DNA of 40,370 nt, taken from positions 1-40,370 of the forward strand of contig JABEVD010000125.1 of the NCBI GenBank assembly GCA_013044025.1. Reading direction: 5' to 3'. Position numbers and translations under genes: made by a program. Below are positions 28,072-40,370 of this stretch, piece after piece. The DNA is from Burkholderiales bacterium (GTDB lineage: Bacteria > Pseudomonadota > Gammaproteobacteria > Burkholderiales > JABEVD01). The notes beneath the pieces were generated by a model. It made no database searches, was not told the origin of the DNA, and worked only from the letters and a program-made list of their open reading frames with translations. Numbering within the stretch: the first letter of the stretch is position 1; each line of letters begins with the position of its first letter.

Positions 28072-28964
28072 TCGGCCCTCCCGCGCGGATCGAACGGAAA
28101 TTCCCGCGCCATCTTCTCGTAAAACGCCTTCGCAGCCGGCGTATCGGCAGGAGGCAGGACAATCTCGGTCTTGAGGATCAGATCGCCAGGCGGATTGCCC
28201 GGGATTCCCTTGCCATGCACCCGCAGCGGCCGCCCTCCCCGCGTGCCGGGCGGGATCCTGACCTTGAGATCGCCATCGGGCATGCCCACCTGAACGATGG
28301 CGCCAAGCGCAGCCTCCCAGGGAGCGACCGGCAAGGCAAGATGCACATCGAGCCCTTCCACGCTGAATCGTTCATGCTGTCTGAAATGCACTTCCAGAAG
28401 CAGATCCCCGCCCTGCCCCGCCTGACCCGCGAGGCGGATGATCTGCCCCTCGTGCACGCCTTTCGGAATCTTCACGTTGAGGGTCCTGTTTTCCAGCAGG
28501 ACATGTCCGGAAGCATCCATTTTCGGCACGCGCAGTGCGATCTGACGAACCGCCCCCCGATAGGCATCCTCCAGGTCGAGCAGCACCTTGGCGTGATGAT
28601 CGGCTCGCCGCGGCTGCCCGCCCATCCGCCCGAAAATCTGCGAAAAAAAATCGCTGAAGCCGGCCGCTTCGCGGGGGTCGAACCCTTTGCCAGAAAATTC
28701 GAATCCGGCGTCCCAGTCCGGAGGGGGGCGAAAGTCCTGCCCCTGCCGATAACCCTGGCCGATCCTGTCGTAGGCGGCACGCTTTTCGGGATCGGAAAGC
28801 ACCGTGTAGGCCTCGTTGATCTCCTTCATTCGCCTTTCTGCGTCCGCTTCCCTGGAAACATCGGGGTGATAGCGCCTCGCCAGCTTGCGAAAAGCCTTCT
28901 TGATTTCATCCTGGGATGCGTCTTTCCGGACGCCCAGGATCTCGTAGTAATTCCTGAATTCCAT
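28068..28964 (-). CDS. cbpA: DnaJ-family curved-DNA-binding protein
   Basis: MEFRNYYEILGVRKDASQDEIKKAFRKLARRYHPDVSREADAE; J domain with HPD, C-terminal DnaJ domain. Confidence 0.94.
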   Translation of the reverse strand: MEFRNYYEILGVRKDASQDEIKKAFRKLARRYHPDVSREADAERRMKEINEAYTVLSDPEKRAAYDRIGQGYRQGQDFRPPPDWDAGFEFSGKGFDPREAAGFSDFFSQIFGRMGGQPRRADHHAKVLLDLEDAYRGAVRQIALRVPKMDASGHVLLENRTLNVKIPKGVHEGQIIRLAGQAGQGGDLLLEVHFRQHERFSVEGLDVHLALPVAPWEAALGAIVQVGMPDGDLKVRIPPGTRGGRPLRVHGKGIPGNPPGDLILKTEIVLPPADTPAAKAFYEKMAREFPFDPRGRAE

Positions 28965-29030
28965 GCCCGGTCCTTTTCCAGAAGGATAGACGACGCGGGC
29001 ATGGATGGAAAGGGCGGCAAAGCCCCCGGG

Positions 29031-29675
29031 TCAGCGTTGCGCGACCAGGAATCCATAGGAGGAGGGAGCGGCCTTCTCGACCCTTGCCGGCTCGCGCGGC
29101 GATGCGACCGGCCCGCCTGCGACCACCACGGCGAGCGCCCTTCCGGAAGCCACCATCATTCCGGGAACGGCCAGGTTGGGAAAATCCTGCAGCGCTTTGC
29201 CCTGCCCGAGACCGGCATGCTTGCGCACTGGAACGGAAGATCCGGTGAGCCGGGACTGGTCCACATGGAAATCGTCGCAGGAAAGCAGCCTGACCGGACA
29301 GGGAATTGCATCGCCTGCGCGAAGCTCGACGAGGTCGCCAGGAACCAGCATTCCGGCATCGATCTCCCGCCATTGCGGCCCTTCGGATGCGGTATGCACG
29401 CAAAACAGGGCGGAAATTTCACGCGGCACCATCGAGCGACGGTCGCGGCGCAGCACCCGAACCGGCTGCCCCTTTTTTCTCGCGCCTCCGATCGCGGCAA
29501 GGCGGTCTTCCGCCTCCCGGTCCAGCAATCCATTCTCGGTGGTGCCGAGCCAGTCGAGCAACACCTCGCGTTCCAGCCTTGCGGCAATGATGAGCTGTTC
29601 GGTTTCGTTGCGCAGTGCGCGACGAAGGAATACTGCGAGCGCATGCAGTCTGAAGATCATTTCGCTCTCCTTCAA
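29031..29675 (-). pseudogene. P-type cation ATPase N-terminal/actuator-domain remnant
   Basis: WREIDAGMLVPGDLVELRAGDAIPCPVRLLSCDDFHVDQSRLTGSSVPVRKHA resembles the P-type ATPase A domain (LTGES...PVEK); no TM helices, no DKTGT phosphorylation domain. Confidence 0.65.
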
Positions 29676-29937
29676 CGTCGGCGACAGGACAGGAAGTCCG
29701 GTCGGCCTGATTCGACGATTCTGGAAGGCGGATGCAGGTTTCTCTCCGGCCTTCCCTCTAGTTTTGCCTAGCGGGAAGCACCTCGAGAAGAATGGAGGGG
29801 CTTTCGTCTAGGCGTTGGGTCTACAACAACTGTCCAAGGCGAATGCCTCCTTTGGATATGAACACGCGCGAATTCTAGCCCCCTGCAATGGAAAAATCAA
29901 GCCCTGCCGATTTCCTGCTAAAATCGGAATTTTTGGA

Positions 29938-30474
29938 ATGCGCATGGATCTCAGGATAGGGCTCGTCAGCATCAGCGACCGCGCATCGGGCGGAATTTAC
30001 GAAGACAAGGGAATTCCCGCGCTGAAGGCATGGCTCGACAATGCGCTCGCAACGCCCTGGAAATCGATCGAGAGACTGATTCCGGACGAGCGGGCGCTCA
30101 TCTCCAGAACCCTCGTCGAACTCGTCGACATCGAGGGTTGCTCGCTGGTGCTGACGACAGGAGGGACCGGCCCCGCGCCGCGAGACGTGACGCCGGAAGC
30201 CACCATCGATGTCGCGGACAAGGTAATGGACGGATTCGGCGAGCAGATGCGTTCCATCAGCCTGAAGTACGTTCCGACCGCGATCCTCTCCAGACAGGTC
30301 GGGGTCGTGAGAAAGCACGCGCTGATCCTCAACCTGCCCGGGCAGCCGAAGGCGATCGGCGAAACCCTCGACGGCATCTTTCCGGCGATTCCCTACTGCA
30401 TCGATCTCGTTGGCGGCGCCTGGATCGATACCAGACCGGAAGTGATCAGCTCCTTTCGTCCGAAGAAAAAATGA
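29938..30474 (+). CDS. mog: molybdopterin adenylyltransferase
   Basis: MRMDLRIGLVSISDRASGGIYEDKGIPAL...LVLTTGGTGPAPRDVTPEAT. Confidence 0.94.
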   Translation: MRMDLRIGLVSISDRASGGIYEDKGIPALKAWLDNALATPWKSIERLIPDERALISRTLVELVDIEGCSLVLTTGGTGPAPRDVTPEATIDVADKVMDGFGEQMRSISLKYVPTAILSRQVGVVRKHALILNLPGQPKAIGETLDGIFPAIPYCIDLVGGAWIDTRPEVISSFRPKKK

Positions 30475-31033
30475 CTTCCGCCTTTTCCAGATCGTGGAGC
30501 GTATTGATGTTGAAAAAGGCAGCTGGTTCCGGAAAATCCACCCGGACGATATCGTGCCTTTCCTGCCATTCGATCACTTTTCTTCCGCCTGCATCGAGAT
30601 AGGCAGACAGATCTTCGAGCAGGCTTTTTCTTGCCAGCATGAAAGCCTGATGGGTCCTGCCCCCTGAAGCGGCAATCGCGATTTCCGCATTCCCGATCCG
30701 CGCGAGAAGCCTTTCGAGCAGATTTTCGGGAAAGAACGGGGTGTCGCAGGGTAAGGTCAGGACGAAGGCGCAGGATGCGGCCTGCAAACCTGCGCGAAGG
30801 CCGCAAAGCGGCCCTTCCCCATCGTCCGTCACCACCTTGCAGCCGAAACCGGAATAGGCTGCCAGATTGCGGTTCGCAGTGACGACGACTTCCTCCACAT
30901 GCGGCCGAATCCTTTCGATCGCCAGCGAAGCCAGGGATTTTCCGTGCAGCTCGACGAGTCCCTTGTCAACTCCGCCCATTCTGGAGCCCATTCCGCCCGC
31001 CAGCAGAACCGCGCTGACCTGCTCAACCGGCAT
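30446..31033 (-). CDS. mobA: molybdenum cofactor guanylyltransferase
   Basis: [29 protein letters not shown]...[13 protein letters not shown]. Confidence 0.94.
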   Translation of the reverse strand: MPVEQVSAVLLAGGMGSRMGGVDKGLVELHGKSLASLAIERIRPHVEEVVVTANRNLAAYSGFGCKVVTDDGEGPLCGLRAGLQAASCAFVLTLPCDTPFFPENLLERLLARIGNAEIAIAASGGRTHQAFMLARKSLLEDLSAYLDAGGRKVIEWQERHDIVRVDFPEPAAFFNINTLHDLEKAEVIFSSDERS

Positions 31034-31493
31034 GCCAGTCGCCGGATACGCCACCGCGCTTTTCGAGGAGGCGGATGCCGGAGATGGTCATCCCGCGATC
31101 GACCGCCTTCAGCATGTCGTAGACGGTGAGCAGCGTGACGCTCACCGAAGTCAGCGCCTCCATTTCGACTCCGGTCCTGCCGACCGTTTCCGCGCCCGCC
31201 CTGCAGATCACGCCCTTTGCATCGAGCTCGAATTCGACCGCGACCCGGGTGAGAGGAACCGGGTGGCAAAGCGGAATGAGATCGGCTGTCCTTTTCGCCG
31301 CCATGATCCCGGCAATGCGCGCAACCGCGAGCACATCGCCCTTTTTCCCGTTTCCGCTTTTCACGATCTCCAGGGTTTCAGGCTGCATGTCGATCCGCCC
31401 CTCCGCCACCGCGACGCGGTTGCTTTCCCCTTTTCCGGATACGTCCACCATGCGGGCATTGCCAGATGCATCGAAATGCGTGAGATCAGCCAT
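31023..31493 (-). CDS. moaC: cyclic pyranopterin monophosphate synthase
   Basis: [18 protein letters not shown]...[17 protein letters not shown]...[28 protein letters not shown]. Confidence 0.97.
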   Translation of the reverse strand: MADLTHFDASGNARMVDVSGKGESNRVAVAEGRIDMQPETLEIVKSGNGKKGDVLAVARIAGIMAAKRTADLIPLCHPVPLTRVAVEFELDAKGVICRAGAETVGRTGVEMEALTSVSVTLLTVYDMLKAVDRGMTISGIRLLEKRGGVSGDWHAG

Positions 31494-31947
31494 TTTCCTT
31501 TTCCCTTCTCCAGCGATTCGTCGCCAGCTCGTCGGACTCCTTCGCTTCCACCCAGCGTTCTCCGTGCCGGGTGATTTCCTTCTTCCAGAAGGGCGCCCTG
31601 GTTTTCAGATTGTCCATGATGAAGGAAGCCGATTCGAAGGCATCCTTCCTGTGGGAGGATGCTGCGAGCACCAGCACGATCTGATCCTGCGCATCGAGGC
31701 GCCCGACCCGGTGCAGGACCAGCGCATCGAGCAACTCCCAGCGATTTTTCGTTTCTTCCAGGATTATTCCGAGCGCCTTCTCGGTCATGCCCGGATAATG
31801 CTCGAGCACCATTCCCCCGATCTCCCCCGCCTGATCCCGGACCAGGCCGATGAAGCTCACGATCGCCCCCGCCCCCTTCACGCGCTGCCGCATCGCGGCA
31901 ATTTCAACGCCGGCATCGAAGTCCTGTTCCTGGACCCTGACTTCCAT
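31486..31947 (-). CDS. moaE: molybdopterin synthase catalytic subunit
   Basis: [13 protein letters not shown]...[12 protein letters not shown]...[46 protein letters not shown]. Confidence 0.96.
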   Translation of the reverse strand: MEVRVQEQDFDAGVEIAAMRQRVKGAGAIVSFIGLVRDQAGEIGGMVLEHYPGMTEKALGIILEETKNRWELLDALVLHRVGRLDAQDQIVLVLAASSHRKDAFESASFIMDNLKTRAPFWKKEITRHGERWVEAKESDELATNRWRREKENG

Positions 31948-31948
31948 T

Positions 31949-32182
31949 TCAGCCCCCCGTCACGGGAGGAAACAGGGCGACTTCATCGTCCTCCGCGAGC
32001 CTGGCATCCATTCCGGCAAGCTCCTGGTTGACCGCGATCCGGAACGGGCCGGAAAGCGCCTCCTCCCACTTCCCTCCCCTTGCCCTGAGATGGGCCACCA
32101 GGGATGCTGCATCGGGCATCCCGGAGAGTTGTTCCGATTCGCCGAAAACTTCCCTGAGTCGCGCAAAATAAAGGATCTTCAT
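31949..32182 (-). CDS. moaD: molybdopterin synthase sulfur-carrier subunit
   Basis: 77 aa beta-grasp protein ending FPPVTGG. Confidence 0.94.
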   Translation of the reverse strand: MKILYFARLREVFGESEQLSGMPDAASLVAHLRARGGKWEEALSGPFRIAVNQELAGMDARLAEDDEVALFPPVTGG

Positions 32183-33360
32183 GCCAGAAATTCCGAAAAA
32201 GGATAAAAGCGCACGGATTGACCATTTTTCATTCCTGATCCGGCAGGAATCATGACGAGCCCGTCTGCCCAGGAAAGGGAGGTCATCACGCCGGACCCTT
32301 GCGAAGGATAAAGGATTGCCCTGCCTTCCTCATCGATCCTGGCGCGCAGCCATTCCTCCCGGGCGGACGCCTTCCAGTCGAAGGCGGATTCGACTGCAAA
32401 GGAAAGCGGCTGCCATTTCGATGCGCCCTGCATTTTCAGAATGAAAGGCCTGGCAAACAGGCAGAAAATGGTGAAGGCGGAAACCGGATTGCCGGGAAGG
32501 CCGAGAAAGGGAATGCCGGAGAGGTCCCCGAATGCAAAGGGCTTGCCCGGCTTGATGTTCACTTTCCACATCTCGATGCTTCCGATCTTGTCCACCGCCG
32601 CCTTCACATGATCTTCCTCGCCAACCGACACCCCGCCGCAGGTCATCACCAGGTCGGCCTTTTCGGCCCCTTCCTGCAGTGCGCGCACCGTGCTTTCCAG
32701 GCTGTCCGGCACGATGCCGAGATCGACGATCTCGCACCCCAGCGAATCGAGGAGCCCGATCAGGCTGTATCGGTTGGAATTGTAGATTTTCCCCAGAGGG
32801 AGCGGGTTTCCCGGCATCACGAGTTCGTCTCCGGTGAAGAAGATCGCGACCTTCAGCTTGCTGAAAACGGAAACGCCGGAAATGCCGACCGATGCAATCA
32901 TCCCCAGTTCCTGCGGCCTGAGCCTGGTTCCCGCTTCGAGGAAAACGCTTCCACCGGCGATGTCCTCGCCGCGCCTCCTGATGTTGGCCCCCGGTTTCGG
33001 CGCCTTCAGGATCTTCACCCGACCGTCCGAGAATTCGCAATCTTCCTGCATCACCACCGCTTCCGTACCCTGCGGCACCGGTGCGCCGGTAAAAATCCTC
33101 GCAGCAGTGCCGGCATCGAGGGGGGCCGGCAAGCTGCCTGCGGCAATTCGCTGCGAGACGGAAAATTCCAGCGCTCCGGACGGGATCGCGAAACCGTCCA
33201 TCGCGCTGTTGTCGCAAGGCGGCACGTCGATGGGAGAAACGAGGGCTTCGGAAAGGATTCTTCCCGAAGCCTCTTCCGTATTCACCTGTTCCGAAATCCC
33301 CGCCTGCACTGCTCTGGAGAGCAGGAGATCGAGCGCTTCCTGCCTGGAAATTGCCGTCAT
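32179..33360 (-). CDS. moeA: molybdopterin molybdenumtransferase
   Basis: PPCDNSAMDGFAI, FTGAPVPQGTEAVVMQE, TCGGVSVGEEDHVK, GLPGNPVSAF. Confidence 0.97.
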   Translation of the reverse strand: MTAISRQEALDLLLSRAVQAGISEQVNTEEASGRILSEALVSPIDVPPCDNSAMDGFAIPSGALEFSVSQRIAAGSLPAPLDAGTAARIFTGAPVPQGTEAVVMQEDCEFSDGRVKILKAPKPGANIRRRGEDIAGGSVFLEAGTRLRPQELGMIASVGISGVSVFSKLKVAIFFTGDELVMPGNPLPLGKIYNSNRYSLIGLLDSLGCEIVDLGIVPDSLESTVRALQEGAEKADLVMTCGGVSVGEEDHVKAAVDKIGSIEMWKVNIKPGKPFAFGDLSGIPFLGLPGNPVSAFTIFCLFARPFILKMQGASKWQPLSFAVESAFDWKASAREEWLRARIDEEGRAILYPSQGSGVMTSLSWADGLVMIPAGSGMKNGQSVRFYPFSEFLA

Positions 33361-33848
33361 TGTTTCAATCCGAGATAAGTTTTGATGAAGTGGGCGATGC
33401 GGTCCGCCGCATCGAGGTCGAAAAACGGAAGATTCGCCTCGATTGGCTCGTCGCTTGCAATTGCGACCACATGCGGATCGTGCGGATGGATCAGGGGTTT
33501 TCCCTGATTCTTGCGCCTCACCTCGATTTTCGGGATGGGATCGTGCTTGTATCCTTCCACCAAAACGATGTCGCAAGGGGAGAGCCTTGCAATGAGTCCC
33601 GCGAGATCGGTCTCTTTTTCCGATTCATGCAGGAGCACCCATCTTTCATCCGACGCGAGGAGCACTTCGCCTGCGCCCGCCTTCCTGTGGCGCCAGGAGT
33701 CCTTGCCCTGCCTGTCGAAGTCGAACCCGTGATGGGCATGCTTCACGACCGAAACCCTCAATCCTTCCGCAACGAAGATCGGGATGATTTTTTCGATGAG
33801 CGTGGTCTTGCCGCTCCCTGAATATCCGGCAAATCCGAATATTTCCAT
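33357..33848 (-). CDS. mobB: molybdopterin-guanine dinucleotide biosynthesis protein B
   Basis: MEIFGFAGYSGSGKTTLIEKIIP; VKHAHHGFDFDRQGKDSWRHRKAGA. Confidence 0.96.
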   Translation of the reverse strand: MEIFGFAGYSGSGKTTLIEKIIPIFVAEGLRVSVVKHAHHGFDFDRQGKDSWRHRKAGAGEVLLASDERWVLLHESEKETDLAGLIARLSPCDIVLVEGYKHDPIPKIEVRRKNQGKPLIHPHDPHVVAIASDEPIEANLPFFDLDAADRIAHFIKTYLGLKQ

Positions 33849-33920
33849 AAACTACTTTTTAGCCCGGGAGAAGAAATGTTATATTTTGTCAAATCCAGAC
33901 CGGAAAGAAAAGTCGTGACC

Positions 33921-34895
33921 ATGGAATTGAAGGACGGATTCGGCCGAAAAATCGAATATCTGAGAATCTCGGTGACCGACCGATGCGATCTCCGCTGCAG
34001 CTACTGCATGCCGAAGGGATACAGGCAGTTCGAGGAGCCCGAGCACTGGCTGAACTTCGGGGAGATTGCGAGACTGGTGAACATTTTCGCCGGATGCGGC
34101 CTGAAGAGGGTGAGGCTTACCGGCGGAGAGCCGCTTTTGAGGAAAAATCTGCCAGAACTCGCCAGGAGAATTTCGGACACGCCCGGAATCGAAGACCTCT
34201 CCCTCAGCACCAATGCCACCCTGCTTGCCTCGCAGGCGAAGGATCTGAAGGAAGCCGGGGTCGACCGGCTCAACATCAGCCTCGATTCGCTCGACCGGGA
34301 AAGGATCCGCAGACTGACCGGAAGGGACGTGCTGGAGCGGATTCTGCAAGGAATCGATGCAGCCAGGGAAGCCGGTTTCTCCCTCATCAAGATCAACATG
34401 GTGGCGATCTCGGGCGCAAACGATTTCGAAATCGAGGAAATGGTGAAATTCTGCATGGAAAGAGGGCTGGTGCTGCGCCTCATCGAAACCATGCCGATGG
34501 GCGAAACCGGAAGAAGCCAGGGCTTCCTGGATCTCCAGCCGGTAAAAAACCGGCTCGCCGAAAAGTACGGGCTGGTTCCGGCGCTCATGCCGGGAGGAGG
34601 ACCTGCGCGCTATCTCCGGACTGCGGACGGCGCCTTCAGCCTGGGTTTCATCACCCCCATTTCCCAGCATTTTTGCGAAACCTGCAATCGGGTGAGACTT
34701 TCGGTGGACGGAAGCCTGCACCTGTGCCTGGGTCAGGAGGACAGGTTCGATTTCAGGCAACTCCTGAGGGGGGGCGCGTCCGACGAGGAAATCCTCTCCG
34801 CGCTGCATGTTGCGATCTCGAAAAAACCGGAGCGGCACGAATTCAGGGAAGCGCCGGGCAAGCTCGTGCGCTTCATGTCCGCCACGGGAGGTTAA
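33921..34895 (+). CDS. moaA: GTP 3',8-cyclase (radical SAM)
   Basis: DRCDLRCSYCMPKG radical SAM motif and C-terminal CETCNRVRLSVDGSLHLCL; start at MELKDGFGR preferred over 33876. Confidence 0.96.
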   Translation: MELKDGFGRKIEYLRISVTDRCDLRCSYCMPKGYRQFEEPEHWLNFGEIARLVNIFAGCGLKRVRLTGGEPLLRKNLPELARRISDTPGIEDLSLSTNATLLASQAKDLKEAGVDRLNISLDSLDRERIRRLTGRDVLERILQGIDAAREAGFSLIKINMVAISGANDFEIEEMVKFCMERGLVLRLIETMPMGETGRSQGFLDLQPVKNRLAEKYGLVPALMPGGGPARYLRTADGAFSLGFITPISQHFCETCNRVRLSVDGSLHLCLGQEDRFDFRQLLRGGASDEEILSALHVAISKKPERHEFREAPGKLVRFMSATGG

Positions 34896-34964
34896 ATTTC
34901 TGTTCATACAATTTGCATGACGATCGGCTACAATGGTCCTGCAAGCAAACAAGGAGCAGCAGGA

Positions 34965-35312
34965 ATGTATTCAGTCGATCGCAGTGTAGTCATCGTCAAG
35001 CCCAAGGAACCCTTTCTCGAATGGATCAGGAACCTTCCCGGTTCCGAAATCGACATCACGCTGGAGCAGTTGCGTGCCGATTCGACCGTCTATCTCATCC
35101 CCGATTTCGACGAAATTGAGGATGCGCTGGAAGCGATCGATCATATTTACGGCAAGATTTTCGAAACCGAGCTTGCGGAGTGGTCCGAGGAAGAAGACAC
35201 CTGGCCGCAGGAAAGAACCCTGAAGCATTTCTGGCAGTGGTTCGACGTCAAGCTGCATTCTCTCGTCATCGATGCCGCCGAAGAAGTCATGGGCGAAACC
35301 CGGATGAACTGA
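34965..35312 (+). CDS. conserved-looking hypothetical acidic protein
   Basis: 115 aa with SD-like AGGAGCAGCAGGA upstream; no recognised domain. Confidence 0.7.
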   Translation: MYSVDRSVVIVKPKEPFLEWIRNLPGSEIDITLEQLRADSTVYLIPDFDEIEDALEAIDHIYGKIFETELAEWSEEEDTWPQERTLKHFWQWFDVKLHSLVIDAAEEVMGETRMN

Positions 35313-35370
35313 ACGAGCAATTTCTCCCTTCTCGCCTATACTCCGGTCAGGCAATGCAAGGGAGAACCAG

Positions 35371-35817
35371 ATGAAAACCAGAATCGTAGTCGCGCTGCTC
35401 GCGATTTCCCTGATTTCCTGCAGCAGCCCTGCAACCAAGCAGGATGTGGGCACAGTCACAGGAGGCGTGCTGGGCGGGGTGCTCGGCGCCCAGGTAGGAA
35501 AGGGAACCGGAAGGGATGTCGCGATCATCGCAGGCACCCTGGCGGGAGCCTATCTCGGGAGCATGGTCGGAAAAAGCATGGACGAAACCGACCGACTGAA
35601 GACGGCGCACGCCATGGAATACAATCCGTCCGGACAATCCTCTTCCTGGCGCAATCCGGACACCGGCAACAATTACACCGTGACCCCCACCCGGACCTAC
35701 GAAACCGCAGAAGGACCCTGCCGGAATTTCACCACGAAGGCGGTCATCGACGGGAAGAACGAATCCGTGCGGGGCAAGGCCTGCAGGCAATCCGACGGCA
35801 CCTGGAAAATGATGTGA
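35371..35817 (+). CDS. glycine-zipper lipoprotein (17 kDa surface antigen-like)
   Basis: Signal peptide with lipobox LISC; GTVTGGVLGGVLGAQVGKGTGRDVAIIAGTLAGAYLGSMVG. Confidence 0.88.
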   Translation: MKTRIVVALLAISLISCSSPATKQDVGTVTGGVLGGVLGAQVGKGTGRDVAIIAGTLAGAYLGSMVGKSMDETDRLKTAHAMEYNPSGQSSSWRNPDTGNNYTVTPTRTYETAEGPCRNFTTKAVIDGKNESVRGKACRQSDGTWKMM

Positions 35818-36198
35818 TCAGGGCTTCCAGCGCAACCAGACCCTCATCCTCCTGAATTCCTCGCTGCCGAGCGAATCGGGCAGGATGAGTGCAACCCGCC
35901 TCTTCTGATTGAGACCCGCAAGCCATGGCGAGACGAAAGTGCTGCCGTCCAGTTTCGCGCGTATTGCTTCGCCGCTTCCGGTGAAGAAAGTGCAATCTTC
36001 CTCCCCGAGATCCACGGAAACGACGGAATCGCCGAGCGCGAGCAGGGCATGGTGCAGAATCGAATGGATCATGCCGATCACGAGAAATGGCACGATCAGA
36101 AGCGGAAGAGAAAGATAAAGGACCAGCAGGATCGCGGAAAAATGCGCAAGGAAGAGGATAAAGGCAAGAAGCAGGGAGGGCCTGATCTCGACCTTCAT
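35818..36198 (-). CDS. YgfX-like membrane protein
   Basis: Two N-terminal hydrophobic helices, C-terminal VALILPDSLGSEEFRRMRVWLRW. Confidence 0.6.
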   Translation of the reverse strand: MKVEIRPSLLLAFILFLAHFSAILLVLYLSLPLLIVPFLVIGMIHSILHHALLALGDSVVSVDLGEEDCTFFTGSGEAIRAKLDGSTFVSPWLAGLNQKRRVALILPDSLGSEEFRRMRVWLRWKP

Positions 36199-36485
36199 TT
36201 TGCAGCAGGCGGCTGCGCCTGGAGCACCTGGAAAAACACCTCGTCATCCTTGATCATGCCGAGCTGACTGCGTGCTCTTTCCTCGATCGCTGCAGAACCC
36301 TGTCTCAGGTCGAGGACGTCAGCATAGATGGCGGCGTTTCTCGTCGCCATCTTGCGATTTTCAACCTCCTGCGCCCGGATCTGACGGTCCAGATCCCGCA
36401 CCTGAAACCAGCTCCCCTTCCCCATCCACAGGGAATACTGCATCAGGGCAAGCAGGCCGATCAGGGCAAGGCGCAGGGCGGACAT
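36195..36485 (-). CDS. ftsB: cell division protein FtsB
   Basis: Short TM plus coiled coil (LWMGKGSWFQVRDLDRQIRAQEVENRKMATRNAAIYADVLDLRQGSAAIEERARSQLGMIKDDEVFFQV); directly after eno. Confidence 0.93.
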   Translation of the reverse strand: MSALRLALIGLLALMQYSLWMGKGSWFQVRDLDRQIRAQEVENRKMATRNAAIYADVLDLRQGSAAIEERARSQLGMIKDDEVFFQVLQAQPPAAK

Positions 36486-37793
<1,308 letters not shown>

Positions 37794-38642
37794 TTATGAC
37801 TCAGCTGGTTGCTGGTGTTCGATGAAGCCCCGGCTTTTGACAAGAGCATCCAGTTCTTTCAGTGTTTCGAGCAGCGCTTTCATTTTCCCGAGCGGCCAGG
37901 CATTGGGGCCGTCGGAAAGCGCCTGATCCGGGTCCGGATGCGTTTCCATGAAGATGCCGGAAATCCCGGAAGCCACCGCGGCTCTTGCGAGCACCGGGAC
38001 GAATTCTCGCTGACCGCCGCTCCTGTCTCCCTGCCCGCCGGGAAGCTGGACAGAATGGGTGGCGTCATACACCACCGGGCATCCGGTATCCCGCATCACG
38101 GCCAGCGATCTCATGTCCGATACCAGATTATTGTAGCCGAAGGAAGCGCCTCTTTCGCAGACCAGAATGTTGTCCGCGCCGCTTGCAATCCTCGCCTTTT
38201 CGACGACCTGCCTCATGTCCCAGGGCGCAAGAAACTGCCCCTTCTTGATGTTGACGGGCTTTCCGCAGGAGGCCACCTTCTGGATGAAATCCGTCTGACG
38301 ACAAAGGAATGCAGGCGTCTGCAGCACGTCGACCACTGCCGCTGCCGCATCGATTTCGCCCACCTCGTGCACATCGGTCAGCACCGGGACGCCGATTTTT
38401 TCCCGCACTTCCGAGAGAATCCTCAATCCCTCTTCCATTCCGGGCCCCCGGAAGGATTTCGCCGAACTGCGGTTGGCCTTGTCGAAAGAGGATTTGTAGA
38501 TGAATGGTATCCCAAGCTCGTTGCAGATTTCTTTCAGTCGACCTGCCGTTTCCATGGCGAGTTCGCGCGATTCGATCACGCAAGGCCCGGCGATCAGGAA
38601 GAGCGGGTGCGCGAGACCCGCATCGAAATGGCATAACTTCAT
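37794..38642 (-). CDS. kdsA: 3-deoxy-8-phosphooctulonate synthase
   Basis: [20 protein letters not shown]...[14 protein letters not shown]...[24 protein letters not shown]. Confidence 0.98.
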   Translation of the reverse strand: MKLCHFDAGLAHPLFLIAGPCVIESRELAMETAGRLKEICNELGIPFIYKSSFDKANRSSAKSFRGPGMEEGLRILSEVREKIGVPVLTDVHEVGEIDAAAAVVDVLQTPAFLCRQTDFIQKVASCGKPVNIKKGQFLAPWDMRQVVEKARIASGADNILVCERGASFGYNNLVSDMRSLAVMRDTGCPVVYDATHSVQLPGGQGDRSGGQREFVPVLARAAVASGISGIFMETHPDPDQALSDGPNAWPLGKMKALLETLKELDALVKSRGFIEHQQPAES

Positions 38643-38645
38643 GGA

Positions 38646-40295
<1,650 letters not shown>

Positions 40296-40370
40296 TCATA
40301 TGATAGCCGAAAAGGGGGGTGGCTCACAATCGGCCTACCCTCCCCTGCGCACTGCCTCCACCTCCCCGCA

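Noticed and set aside
27694-28122. 142 aa plus-strand ORF starting MKKTICMKWFF
   Set aside because: Mostly antisense to cbpM with no domain; the AT-rich start is part of the intergenic hairpin region.
29755-29825. Clustered CTAG motifs (TCTAGTTTTGCCTAG ... GTCTAGGC) upstream of mog
   Set aside because: CTAG is rare in such genomes, so it could be a regulator site, but spacing matches no site I can name confidently.

Overview
The window is a compact, high-GC chromosomal segment of a proteobacterium, probably betaproteobacterial from gene content and order (inference). Most of it is housekeeping: argG, ppnP, yajQ, a DJ-1/PfpI protein, a GATase, aroC, an MFS permease, spoT-rpoZ-gmk, tpm, an HD-GYP protein, an aldehyde dehydrogenase, a His-kinase/response-regulator cluster, a bacterioferritin-like protein, a frameshifted cfa, two histidine phosphatases, an rsuA-family pseudouridine synthase, cysG, a trpD2/YbiB-like gene, cbpA-cbpM, a molybdenum-cofactor cluster (mog, mobA, moaC, moaE, moaD, moeA, mobB, moaA), and ftsB-eno-kdsA-pyrG. 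The most interesting region is a co-directional minus-strand operon at about 17.5-23.2 kb. It encodes, in transcription order, an unlisted small ORF, a PilZ-domain protein, an ODP-type metallo-beta-lactamase-fold diiron protein (candidate O2/NO sensor), a membrane-anchored FimV-like TPR protein, a degenerate-receiver protein, a conservon/MglA-like small GTPase, a winged-helix plus roadblock-like protein, and a roadblock/LC7 protein. I propose it as an uncharacterised signalling or cell-polarity module, possibly oxygen-responsive. Other notable items are a GH31 fragment missing its nucleophile half, a P-type ATPase A-domain remnant without membrane or P domains, a G5 homopolymer frameshift in cfa, an MFS gene with no canonical start before TM1 (possible AUU start), and stem-loop clusters after the roadblock and cbpM genes. 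No tRNA, rRNA, CRISPR array, transposase or prophage genes were seen. All family assignments come from reading the translations by eye; no database search was run.
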